Assembly (NCBI GenBank): GCA_023663465.1
Contig: JAMPHJ010000022.1
Location: 1 to 33,415 of the forward strand
Direction: 5' to 3'
Source: Muribaculaceae bacterium
GTDB lineage: Bacteria; Bacillota; Clostridia; Lachnospirales; Lachnospiraceae
DNA length: 33,415 nt
Shown here: positions 1 through 8,376 of the stretch, in pieces
Position numbering within the stretch: the stretch's first letter is position 1
How the letters are laid out: each line of letters begins with the position of its first letter
Translations under genes and position numbers: made by a program
Notes under the pieces: model-generated
Told to the model about the DNA's origin: nothing
Seen by the model: the letters and a program-made list of their open reading frames with translations, nothing else
The model's database searches: none

Positions 1-1294
1 GTGTAAAGGCGGCATCATAGATACGGTATCCCTGTTTGCCCCTTGCCTTGACTCTGGCTATTGCCCTGTCCGCTTTCTCATATAACTCCTCATAAGTAAG
101 TCCATGATAAGGAACCAGCGCAATCCCGACGCTGCAGGTGGTATGAATATCCCCTGTTTCAGAGGGCAGTACATAATCGATTTTATGGACAATATCGGAA
201 GCCAGTTTGTCGATTTCGGAAAAACTATGGATATCCCTGATATAGAGGACAAACCTATCGATATCCACTCTTCCGACCACATCAAGCCCCTTGACAATTC
301 TGCTTAAATAGATACCGGTTTCCACCAGAATATTGTCGCACTGTGCCTGTCCTAACACAGCGTCAACTTTATGAAAATCGTCCATATCAATAATCATGAA
401 CGCATTCAGCGTCTCGCCGTCATACTCTTCTAAAAGCAGGTTCTGGATGAGCTGTATCGTAGCGTCTTTTTCATGCAGCCTTGTCAACGCGTCCCTTCTG
501 GTGCGGAGCTGTAAATTGATTTCCTGCAATTTCTTCTCGTGAATATTGATACATCTTCCTACGACTCTCGTGACATATCCTTCCGGTCCAAGCAGGGAAG
601 TCAGATTGATCTGATACCAGGTATACTCCTCGTCAAAGCGCTCCGTCCTGATTTCAATGGTCTCATGACCGGGGGACTTTAATAATTTATCCCATGTCGC
701 TTTATATCTGTCCTCATCCGCCCGATAAAGTTTGCTGCCGTCAAATTGCTGGATATATCGGTCCAGAATCAGCTCTCCGGTAGATGTATAGTCGCCGGAA
801 GACTTCAAGACCAAAACGTCCGTCTTGGCATTGTAATCTACGATTCGCTCCCCTTCCGCTTCCATGAGGATATGTAAACGTTCCGCCTGCTGATGCAATT
901 CCTCTTCCACGCTTTTCTTTTCCGTAATATCTTGAATTATGGATACAATCGTATATTTCGTGCCCTCCCTCGCATAGAGATTGCCTCTGACCTGAAGCCA
1001 CCTGAGCCCCCCGCTTGCCGTTACGGTACGAAATTCCACTTCTACGGAACCGTCATCTTTTAATACGTCTTCGATTGCCTGTTCAAAAATCGGCAGATCT
1101 TCCTGAATGATACTCATCTTTACATTTCTGAGATATCCCATCCCACCGGCTCTGGAATATCCAAGCATACGGAAAAAGCCGTCGTTGACAAAAACCGGCG
1201 TAAGCTCATTGTTTTCGTATTCAAAGAAGCAAATTCCTGCAATGATGTTGTTAATCATGGAGCCAAAATCTTCCACATTCATTTCAATCGCCAT
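1..1294 (-). CDS. PAS-PAS-GGDEF signalling protein, degenerate GGDEF (C-terminus cut by window edge)
   Basis: The reading frame runs without a stop from an ATG at 1294 to the left edge, giving 431 residues; the end of the protein is outside. Residues about 10-125 resemble a PAS/PAC sensor (segments such as FFRMLGYSRAGG and IVSIIQDITEKK), residues about 145-262 look like a second PAS-like region, and from about residue 270 there is a GGDEF-fold domain (DALTRL, then MIIDMDDF, ending in a SVGIAL segment and a K/R-rich tail). The catalytic GGDEF motif reads DIDRF at residues 344-348. The inhibitory-site position reads KGLD rather than RxxD. The protein is therefore unlikely to make c-di-GMP; a nucleotide-binding or protein-partner role is inferred. 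No hydrophobic segment is seen, so it is probably cytosolic. It begins 13 bp after the preceding beta-helix gene stops, so it is probably the last or late gene of the run starting at 7201. An EAL domain could follow beyond the edge. Confidence 0.85.
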   Translation of the reverse strand, partial: MAIEMNVEDFGSMINNIIAGICFFEYENNELTPVFVNDGFFRMLGYSRAGGMGYLRNVKMSIIQEDLPIFEQAIEDVLKDDGSVEVEFRTVTASGGLRWLQVRGNLYAREGTKYTIVSIIQDITEKKSVEEELHQQAERLHILMEAEGERIVDYNAKTDVLVLKSSGDYTSTGELILDRYIQQFDGSKLYRADEDRYKATWDKLLKSPGHETIEIRTERFDEEYTWYQINLTSLLGPEGYVTRVVGRCINIHEKKLQEINLQLRTRRDALTRLHEKDATIQLIQNLLLEEYDGETLNAFMIIDMDDFHKVDAVLGQAQCDNILVETGIYLSRIVKGLDVVGRVDIDRFVLYIRDIHSFSEIDKLASDIVHKIDYVLPSETGDIHTTCSVGIALVPYHGLTYEELYEKADRAIARVKARGKQGYRIYDAAFT

Positions 1295-1307
1295 ATTCTT
1301 ATCCCCA

Positions 1308-1988
1308 CTACTGTCTTTTTTCTACAACCTCGCCCTGTTTCTTGTAAATACTGCCTGCCGGAACAAATCCCCTTACCATAGACGTCGGATATATGTTGGT
1401 TTCCCTGCCTATGATAGTTCCCGGATTTAAAACCGAATTACAGCCGACTTCCACGCCATCGCCCAGCATCGCACCGAATTTTTTAAGCCCTGTCTCATAA
1501 CGCTCTTCACCGGCTCTGACAACAACCAGCGTCTTGTCGCTCTTCACATTGGAAGTAATAGAACCCGCTCCCATATGCGCCTTAAAGCCCAGAATGCTGT
1601 CCCCTACATAATTATAATGGGGCACCTGCACCTTATTAAACAAAATAACGTTCTTCAATTCCGTGGAATTTCCTACCACGGCGCCCTTCCCTACAATCGC
1701 ATTCCCTCTGATAAAAGCGCAATGTCTGATTTCTGCGTCTTCATCAATGATTGCCGGACCGTTGATATAGGCGGACGGGTAGACCTTGGCGGATTTTGCA
1801 ATCCAGATATTCCCTTCCCGTCTCTCGTACTTCTCTTCCGGCAGGGTATTGCCGAGTCTGACGATAAACTCCCCTATCTTCGGTAAAACTTCCCAAGGAT
1901 AGGTAACGTCCTCAAAAATTTCTTTTGCAATGGTCTCATCCAACGTATATAACTCTTTTATTATAACATCTTTTAGCCCTGTTGACAT
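1308..1988 (-). CDS. Left-handed beta-helix (hexapeptide-repeat) acyltransferase-like protein
   Basis: This 226-residue protein has an N-terminal helical part (about 1-60) followed by repeated hexapeptide turns typical of the left-handed parallel beta-helix: VYPSAYINGPAIIDEDAEI, then FIRGNAIVGKGAVVGNSTEL, and further coils down to VNPG-like and IYPTSMVRG turns near the C-terminus. It resembles the acetyltransferase half of GlmU and free-standing NDP-sugar-pyrophosphorylase-like proteins of clostridia, but it has no nucleotidyltransferase domain, so it is not a complete GlmU. Acyl acceptor and donor cannot be told from sequence; a sugar-nucleotide acetyl transfer is the family expectation. ATG at 1988 is preceded by a purine-rich GGAAAAGGG stretch. 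It lies 39 bp after topB and 13 bp before the PAS-GGDEF gene, in the same direction, so it is probably co-transcribed with both. Confidence 0.8.
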   Translation of the reverse strand: MSTGLKDVIIKELYTLDETIAKEIFEDVTYPWEVLPKIGEFIVRLGNTLPEEKYERREGNIWIAKSAKVYPSAYINGPAIIDEDAEIRHCAFIRGNAIVGKGAVVGNSTELKNVILFNKVQVPHYNYVGDSILGFKAHMGAGSITSNVKSDKTLVVVRAGEERYETGLKKFGAMLGDGVEVGCNSVLNPGTIIGRETNIYPTSMVRGFVPAGSIYKKQGEVVEKRQ

Positions 1989-2027
1989 CTCTTTTTTTCC
2001 CTTTTCCTTTCTAAAAAATTATAATTT

Positions 2028-4058
2028 TTATTTTTTATAAAATTGAGAAGCATAACGGAATCTTGCATTCAATGCCGCCTGATTGTTCATCCCTTTCACG
2101 ATATTCGTTCTTCTTGTCACGAAATCGTCCAGTTTTACCATATACTCATCCTCGGAAATTTCACCTTGTGCCACCAGTCCCAGCCCTTTTTCCCAGCTCG
2201 CCGTCAGCCGGGGGTCTAAGAGCGGTTTTATCGAAGCAGAAACCACCTCATAAATCATTTCGCCAAGCAGTGTAGGCGTAATGATCTGCGTCTTTTTGTT
2301 CAAATCCAGGTATTTGATATGTACCAGCTTTTTTAAAATTTCCGCCCTCGTCGCAGAAGTGCCGATACCACTGCCCTTAATCTGCGCCCGCAGTTCCTCG
2401 TCCTCGATAAACTGTCCTGCGTTTTCCATCGTCAAAATCATAGTACCTGAATTATAATGCTTCGGCGGGGACGTCTCGCCTTCTTTCACCGAAAGGACCG
2501 GCATGGGAAACGCTGCCCCTTTTTTCAGGCTCTGTAAGGTGTTCATAAAGGAATCATCGCAGATTTCCTCCGCTCCATCCTTCTCTTCCCCACGTTCTTT
2601 TTTCTCACCATCCTCTGTATTATCTGCTTTTTTCTTCAAAAAAGAATATTGCGTCACTTTCAGATATCCTGCATCTGCCAACACCTTAAAATTGGAAAAG
2701 AAATACTCTCCCCTAATCTGCATCTTCAGACTAACTTTCTGATAGACTGCCGGCGGGTAAAAAATGCTTAAAAACCTTCTTACAATACATTCATACACTT
2801 TCGCGGCGGTAGGATGTAAACTGCCAAGCGCACCAAACCCCTGCCCCGTCGGAATAATGGCATAATGGTCCGTAATCTGTTTATCATTGACATACCGGGT
2901 TTTTCCGATTTTTTTATAGCTTTCCATAGAAAGTGTTTCCTGCGCCAGTTCCTTTACCAGCGGATAATTCCTTAGTCCGGCGATATTTCTATGAATTTCC
3001 TTTGCCACCGCCGAGGATAACACTCTCGCATCCGTTCTCGGATAAGTAGTCAGTTTTTTCTCATACAATTCCTGCGCAATCCGCAGGGTTTCATCCGGGC
3101 TGATTTTGAAAAGCTTGGCGCAGTCGTTCTGCAATTCCGCAAGGTTATACAGAAGCGGCGGGTTTTTCGTTTCTTTCTTTTTTTCGATACTTTCCAGACG
3201 CGGAATCGTTTCTTCATCCTGCGTCAGAAACCGAATAAATTCTTCCGCCGTCTGCCGCTTTAAAAATCCGTTGTCTTTATAAAGCTCTGGCGAGGCATAA
3301 TATTTCGTGCCTTCTATGGCTTTCCATTCAAAAGTGCAGCTTATTCCCTGGATATCCGTCTTGGCGAGAATCTTATAAAAAGGGGTTTTCACAAACTCCC
3401 TGATTTCCCTTTCCCGGTTAACGACCATGCCAAGCACGCAGGTCATCACCCGCCCCACCGATATGACCGCCCGTTCCGCTTTCAGATAGGATTTCACCGG
3501 ATTACCATACTTTAACGTCAATACCCTGGAAAAATTAATCCCCATCAGATAATCTTCTTTCGCCCGCAGATAAGCCGCTGCCCCTAACGTATCATAGGCT
3601 GATAAATCTTTCGCCTCTTTGATGCCGCGGATAATTTCTTCTTCTGTCTGGGAATCAATCCACACTCGTTTCCGCACCTTTCCGGTCACATGCGCCTGCT
3701 GTTCCACCAACCGGTAGATATATTCGCCTTCCCGCCCGGAGTCGGTACAGACATAGATGGTTTCCACATCTTCGCGGTTTAACAGTCCGCTCACAATCTG
3801 GAATTGTTTCTTAACGCTATCGATTACTTCATATTTAAATTCCTCTGGTATGAAAGGAAGCGTATTAAGCGTCCATTTTTTATACTTTTCATCATAGGCT
3901 TCTGGATAGCTCATCGTCACCAGATGCCCTACACACCAGGTAACCAATGCCTCTCCAGACTCCAGATATCCATCCTTCTGACTCATACGGTATTTTAATG
4001 CCTTGGCAAATTCCCTGGCAACGCTAGGTTTTTCTGCAATAAATAAATTTTTTCCCAT
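2028..4058 (-). CDS. topB: DNA topoisomerase III (type IA)
   Basis: A 676-residue type IA topoisomerase, which relaxes negatively supercoiled DNA and decatenates by passing one strand through a transient single-strand break. The Toprim domain at the N-terminus shows the acidic Glu9 in IAEKPS and the CTDSGREGE metal-binding motif around residues 104-112. The catalytic tyrosine is Tyr339 in TTYPRTDAR. No C-terminal four-cysteine zinc fingers are visible, which with the length (E. coli TopB is about 650) fits TopB rather than TopA. A charged, low-complexity insert (KKKADNTEDGEKKERGEEK) sits around residues 475-495. The ATG at 4058 follows a GAGGA box. It lies 20 bp after the ATPase gene. Clostridial genomes often carry TopB on mobile elements, but no transfer genes are seen here, so I read this as a chromosomal copy. 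Confidence 0.95.
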   Translation of the reverse strand: MGKNLFIAEKPSVAREFAKALKYRMSQKDGYLESGEALVTWCVGHLVTMSYPEAYDEKYKKWTLNTLPFIPEEFKYEVIDSVKKQFQIVSGLLNREDVETIYVCTDSGREGEYIYRLVEQQAHVTGKVRKRVWIDSQTEEEIIRGIKEAKDLSAYDTLGAAAYLRAKEDYLMGINFSRVLTLKYGNPVKSYLKAERAVISVGRVMTCVLGMVVNREREIREFVKTPFYKILAKTDIQGISCTFEWKAIEGTKYYASPELYKDNGFLKRQTAEEFIRFLTQDEETIPRLESIEKKKETKNPPLLYNLAELQNDCAKLFKISPDETLRIAQELYEKKLTTYPRTDARVLSSAVAKEIHRNIAGLRNYPLVKELAQETLSMESYKKIGKTRYVNDKQITDHYAIIPTGQGFGALGSLHPTAAKVYECIVRRFLSIFYPPAVYQKVSLKMQIRGEYFFSNFKVLADAGYLKVTQYSFLKKKADNTEDGEKKERGEEKDGAEEICDDSFMNTLQSLKKGAAFPMPVLSVKEGETSPPKHYNSGTMILTMENAGQFIEDEELRAQIKGSGIGTSATRAEILKKLVHIKYLDLNKKTQIITPTLLGEMIYEVVSASIKPLLDPRLTASWEKGLGLVAQGEISEDEYMVKLDDFVTRRTNIVKGMNNQAALNARFRYASQFYKK

Positions 4059-4078
4059 AATTCCTCATCAATATCCAC

Positions 4079-5443
4079 TTATATATCCGAAATATGGATT
4101 AATTTCAGATTGTGTTTCATCTTCGCTTCCAGCGTCAGTTTCTCGTCAAATCTGGACGCTGTATACAAATAAATATAGTCCACGTCGATTTTCGCCTTCT
4201 TTGCGCAGGATAGTACCCATTCGTAATCCTCATAAGACATCATCGTCTTTTCCCAGTTGCAGAGTGCAATCAAAGTTTTGCCTTCTTCATCCTGCGCGAT
4301 GATATCTATCGTTCCGTCTTTGCCGACCCATTCGCCGCTTCCCTCAAACTGAATCGGCAGTCTTCCCCGCTCGTTCATCTTTTCCAGATGCTGGCGGCAT
4401 ACCTTTTTGAAATATCCTGCAACATACCTTCCAAAGCCTGTATAGATATATTTATTATAATATGCCTCTGTTGACGCCATCTGCAAGGCGCTCATATTCG
4501 GATACATATAAGTATAATAGAAATCGACAAAAGGATAAATAATCCTGTAAATCCCTTTTTGGACGTTTTCTTTTCCCACCGCCTCATAGGAAAATACTTT
4601 TTCCACCAGCTCCAGCTCCATCAGATTTTTCAGATAGACGCTGATTTTGGCACGGGAAAACTCCGTATGGCGGTAGATGTCGTTTAGCTTATGGTTCCCG
4701 GCTGCAATGGAAGCAAGAATCGTATTATAAACGCCGGGTTCCCTAAGCTGCTCTGCTACCATCCGTTCCCCTTCTTCAAACAAAAGGCAGTTCGGATTCA
4801 GAATATTCCGGCAGATATTCTGCTGTATCGTCAACTTGTCGTCAAATTGATTCCATAGTCCCGGAATGCCGCCTAATATAGCATATGCCTCGACGCATTC
4901 TTCCATTCTGAAATTAGGATAACGGTGCACCATATCCAGAAAGGAAAGCTCCCGGATTTTCAACAGTCCAGCCAACTCGTAAGCCGCCTCGCCAATCTTG
5001 TTGACCATGCTGTTTTCAATCCAGCCGACCAAAGAGCTGCATAAAAGTACAAGAACATCTACTTTTTTCTCTTCACTATGCACAAAATGAATTAATTCCT
5101 GCATAAATATGCTGCTGGCTTTGACAATATTCTGAAATTCGTCAATAACAATGACCTTCTTGCTGCCACCGCCGCCACAGATACGCATAAAAATATCATA
5201 AAATCCCGGAAAGCTTTCCCCTTCGCTTCCATCATTCCTCAGTTGTAACCCCCACTGATACATCTGTTCCCGCTCCGAACAGGGTTTCGCAAGATAATAA
5301 TGATTCGGCTTATCTTCCGCAAATTCTTTTATCAGTGCCGTTTTCCCAATATGTTTTTGTCCGTATACGACCAGAATCTGACTGTCTTTGCGGTCATACG
5401 TCTGATTCAGATATTGTACTTCCGATATCCTGCCTGATAGCAT
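4079..5443 (-). CDS. P-loop ATPase with DUF234-like C-terminal region
   Basis: A 454-residue protein of the archaeal-type/AAA ATPase family. Walker A is GQKHIGKT at residues 28-35 and Walker B is VIVIDEF with Asp101-Glu102. A winged-helix-like middle follows (segment KISVYLKNLMELELVEKV). The C-terminal part resembles DUF234, a PD-(D/E)XK nuclease-fold tail: GTIDIIAQDEEGKTLIA is present, but the usual ECKW nuclease core reads LCNW, so both catalytic Glu and Lys appear lost. I chose the ATG at 5443 because GGAGG lies five bases before it; a TTG at 5455 in the same frame would sit upstream of that site. It starts 33 bp after the EAL gene ends and stops 20 bp before topB. The family's biological role is poorly known; I do not assign one. 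Confidence 0.8.
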   Translation of the reverse strand: MLSGRISEVQYLNQTYDRKDSQILVVYGQKHIGKTALIKEFAEDKPNHYYLAKPCSEREQMYQWGLQLRNDGSEGESFPGFYDIFMRICGGGGSKKVIVIDEFQNIVKASSIFMQELIHFVHSEEKKVDVLVLLCSSLVGWIENSMVNKIGEAAYELAGLLKIRELSFLDMVHRYPNFRMEECVEAYAILGGIPGLWNQFDDKLTIQQNICRNILNPNCLLFEEGERMVAEQLREPGVYNTILASIAAGNHKLNDIYRHTEFSRAKISVYLKNLMELELVEKVFSYEAVGKENVQKGIYRIIYPFVDFYYTYMYPNMSALQMASTEAYYNKYIYTGFGRYVAGYFKKVCRQHLEKMNERGRLPIQFEGSGEWVGKDGTIDIIAQDEEGKTLIALCNWEKTMMSYEDYEWVLSCAKKAKIDVDYIYLYTASRFDEKLTLEAKMKHNLKLIHISDI

Positions 5444-5476
5444 AGACACCTCCAAACGGTTATCTGTCTGCGCAGA

Positions 5477-7201
5477 TTATACAAGAGCTTTTTGTATCAA
5501 TGTCTCAATTCCTTCCGGCGGCATTGGTTTCCCCAGATAGTATCCCTGTATGATATCACAGTCGATAGCGTTTAAGTAATCGAACTGCTCTTTCGTTTCC
5601 ACCCCTTCCGCAACGGTTTCATATCCTAATTTTTTCACCATATAGATAATGGATTCCGTAATGATTCTTGTATTCTCATCCGTAATAACCGTGTCGATGA
5701 AGGATTTATCAATTTTTAACGTATCAATTGGAAGTCCCTTTAAATAGGACAGTGACGAATAGCCCGTACCGAAATCGTCCAGCGATATCCGAATCCCAAG
5801 GTCTCTTAACTGAATCAGTTTATCCGTAATTTCCTTGAAATCGTCGATTAAGATGGACTCTGTAATTTCTAACTCTATCTCACCAGGAAGAATCTTATAT
5901 TTTTCCAGGATCCGCATGACTTTGTCGATGAAATCCGGCTGTTTATATTGAATTGCCGAAACGTTTAAAGACATCAGCATCGGATAATGATATTTCGCCT
6001 TCCAGTCTGCATAGATACGGATACTTTCTTCCATGACCCAGGTGCCGATTGGCACAATTGTCCCGTTTTTCTCGGCAATGGGGATGAACACATCCGGGCG
6101 AATCATCTTCCCCGTTTCATCTTTCCAGCGAATCAGCGCTTCCACACCCCGCAGCATTTTATCTGTCGTATGGAACTGGGGCTGGAAATACATGACGAAA
6201 TTTTGGGCAAAGACGGCTTCTTTTAATTTATTCTCTATCGTTACATTCTGTAAAAAGTCCGCTAAGATAGCGCCGTCAAAATGCTGAATCGTTGCTTTCC
6301 CCAACGATTTTGCCTTAAACATGACAATTTCTGCACAATTGATTAACTCTAAGGTATTAGAAGCGGCTTCTGGGTATTCCGAAACCCCCGCGCTGACTGT
6401 CAGCGTCACTTCCTGCCCGCCGCTCAGTTTAAACGGCGTTTTCAGTCTCTCGGAAATTTTCTGATACATCGTATCCACAGACAACTCCCCGCCTGCATCA
6501 TAAATACCGATACAGTAAATATCACTGTTAAAATGCGATACGATAACATGCTCATTTGAAAAATCCGATAAAAACTGTCCGAAGACCTGGACGATTTCAT
6601 CCCCCACGATAATCCCCAGACCATCGTTTAACCTCCTAAAATCATCCAAATCAAGAAACATCACGGATACCGTTTTCTTTTCCTCTTTGGCACGACTCAC
6701 AAAATCGCCGAGAAGACGCACGAAATAATTGCGGTTATATAAGCCTGTCAAAATATCATAATATGCCATATATGTCAATTCGTCATTTTGTGAATTGAAT
6801 TTCGTCACATCTTTGAACCGCACGATTTTGTCCAAAGGACGCCCGGCATCATCATAGATGATATTAGTCTCTACTTCGACCCACATTCGGCTTTCCTTCA
6901 TTTTTACATCGATTGTATGGGACTTCAACCCTCTCTTCTCGATAAAAAGAGCCTCCCGCAGAGGAGCCGCATACTGCTCCTCCACGCAGGCATAAAACTT
7001 CGCAAAATCAGAATGATTCGTGACTTCAAAAGGAAAGAAATAATCCCAGTTCGCAATGGAACGCGCAAGTTTTTCTTCGTAATTATAATAAAGAAACGCA
7101 CTATTTGACGTATCGCAGATTAAATGGAGCACTTTTGTTTCCTTCATCAGTCTTTTGTTCAATTCATTCAGTTTTTTAATCTTATTTTCTAATTCATTCA
7201 T
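5477..7201 (-). CDS. GGDEF-EAL protein: probable c-di-GMP phosphodiesterase with inactive GGDEF domain
   Basis: A 574-residue cytosolic protein: N-terminal coiled coil (about 1-28), a PAS-like region (about 30-135), GGDEF-fold domain (about 147-305) and EAL domain (about 320-570). In the GGDEF domain the LDLDDF segment is kept at 183-188, but the signature motif reads NSDIY at 225-229, so cyclase activity is not expected. The EAL domain has all expected elements: EALIRW with Glu354, EITES, DDFGTGYSS, LKIDKSFI and AEGVET. It should hydrolyse c-di-GMP to pGpG; the dead GGDEF may bind GTP as a sensor, as known for similar composite proteins (inference). ATG at 7201 is preferred over an in-frame TTG six bases upstream (7207). 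It is the first gene of the run leading to topB; 89 bp separate it from asd, with a GC-rich hairpin but no obvious T-tract. Confidence 0.93.
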   Translation of the reverse strand: MNELENKIKKLNELNKRLMKETKVLHLICDTSNSAFLYYNYEEKLARSIANWDYFFPFEVTNHSDFAKFYACVEEQYAAPLREALFIEKRGLKSHTIDVKMKESRMWVEVETNIIYDDAGRPLDKIVRFKDVTKFNSQNDELTYMAYYDILTGLYNRNYFVRLLGDFVSRAKEEKKTVSVMFLDLDDFRRLNDGLGIIVGDEIVQVFGQFLSDFSNEHVIVSHFNSDIYCIGIYDAGGELSVDTMYQKISERLKTPFKLSGGQEVTLTVSAGVSEYPEAASNTLELINCAEIVMFKAKSLGKATIQHFDGAILADFLQNVTIENKLKEAVFAQNFVMYFQPQFHTTDKMLRGVEALIRWKDETGKMIRPDVFIPIAEKNGTIVPIGTWVMEESIRIYADWKAKYHYPMLMSLNVSAIQYKQPDFIDKVMRILEKYKILPGEIELEITESILIDDFKEITDKLIQLRDLGIRISLDDFGTGYSSLSYLKGLPIDTLKIDKSFIDTVITDENTRIITESIIYMVKKLGYETVAEGVETKEQFDYLNAIDCDIIQGYYLGKPMPPEGIETLIQKALV

Positions 7202-7290
7202 AACCAATCTAACCTGATACTGCCGCTGCTTTTCTGACAGACAGCAGCCCCCCTATCACTATCTTCTTATATCGTTTTCTGCATCATTAC

Positions 7291-8376
7291 TTATTTCTTA
7301 GCAATGTACCCTTTTGCCTTCAAGGTTTCCGCACACAGGATGGCGCCCCCTGCCGCGCCGCGCACCGTATTGTGGGAAAGTCCCACGAATTTCCAGTCAT
7401 AGACGCTGTCTTCCCTGAGTCTGCCGACACTGACTCCCATGCCGTTTTCATAATCCACATCTAACTTCACCTGCGGACGGTTATCCTCTTCCATATACTG
7501 GATAAACTGCTTCGGCGCGCTGGGAAGTTCCAGCTCCTGCGGAATCCCTTTATACTGCACTAATTTCTCAATTAGCTGCTCCTTTGTGGCTTTCTTCTTA
7601 AATTTCACAAATACTGCCGCCGTATGTCCGTTTAAAACAGGTACACGGATACACTGACAGGTAATAACCGGACTCGTTGCAGGAACAATTTCGCCATTCT
7701 CTACTTTTCCCCAGATTCTAAGCGGCTCCTTCTCACTCTTCTCTTCTTCCCCGCCGATATAGGGAATCACGTTTTCCACCATTTCCGGCCAGTCTTGAAA
7801 CGTCTTGCCCGCGCCAGAAATCGCCTGATAGGTAGTCGCTACCACTTCATAGGGTTCAAATTCTTTCCACGCCGTCAAGACAGGCGCGTAACTCTGGATG
7901 GAACAGTTAGGCTTCACGGCAATAAATCCCCGTTTTGTCCCCAGCCGCTTCTTCTGGGACTCAATGACTTCAAAGTGTTCGGGATTGATTTCCGGTATGA
8001 CCATCGGTACATCCGGCGTCCATCTGTGCGCGCTGTTATTGGAAACGACAGGCGTTTCCGTCTGTGCATAAGCTTCTTCAATCTTTTTGATTTCTTCTTT
8101 CGTCATATCTACCGCAGAAAAGACGAAATCTACTTCGGACGCCACCTTTTCCACTTCATTAACATTCAAAACAAGGATATTCTTTACCGCTTCCGGCATC
8201 GGCGTCGTCATTTTCCATCTGCCGCCTACCGCTTCTTCATAAGTTTTTCCCGCAGACCTTGGACTCGCGGCAATCGTTGTCACCTCAAACCAGGGGTGAT
8301 TCTCAAGCAGGGCGATGAAACGCTGGCCTACCATGCCTGTCCCGCCTAAAATACCTACTTTCAATTTTTCACTCAT
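7291..8376 (-). CDS. asd: Aspartate-semialdehyde dehydrogenase
   Basis: A 361-residue NADP-dependent enzyme that reduces beta-aspartyl phosphate to aspartate-4-semialdehyde, the branch point to lysine/diaminopimelate, threonine and methionine. The nucleotide-binding loop GGTGMVGQRF is at residues 11-20, the catalytic cysteine is Cys158 in KPNCSIQ, and the likely catalytic histidine is in LNGHTAAV near residue 250. The sequence pattern fits the archaeal/fungal-type subfamily rather than the E. coli type. Its start ATG overlaps the end of argH by 4 bp, so translation is probably coupled. No T-tract terminator is visible in the short gap after its stop. Confidence 0.96.
   Translation of the reverse strand: MSEKLKVGILGGTGMVGQRFIALLENHPWFEVTTIAASPRSAGKTYEEAVGGRWKMTTPMPEAVKNILVLNVNEVEKVASEVDFVFSAVDMTKEEIKKIEEAYAQTETPVVSNNSAHRWTPDVPMVIPEINPEHFEVIESQKKRLGTKRGFIAVKPNCSIQSYAPVLTAWKEFEPYEVVATTYQAISGAGKTFQDWPEMVENVIPYIGGEEEKSEKEPLRIWGKVENGEIVPATSPVITCQCIRVPVLNGHTAAVFVKFKKKATKEQLIEKLVQYKGIPQELELPSAPKQFIQYMEEDNRPQVKLDVDYENGMGVSVGRLREDSVYDWKFVGLSHNTVRGAAGGAILCAETLKAKGYIAKK

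Noticed and set aside
2028-4058. topB as a sign of an integrative conjugative element
   Set aside because: No relaxase, T4SS, integrase or excisionase genes nearby.
7202-7290. c-di-GMP riboswitch upstream of the EAL gene
   Set aside because: Only a short GC-rich stem (GCTGCT/AGCAGC) is seen; the conserved GEMM core is missing.
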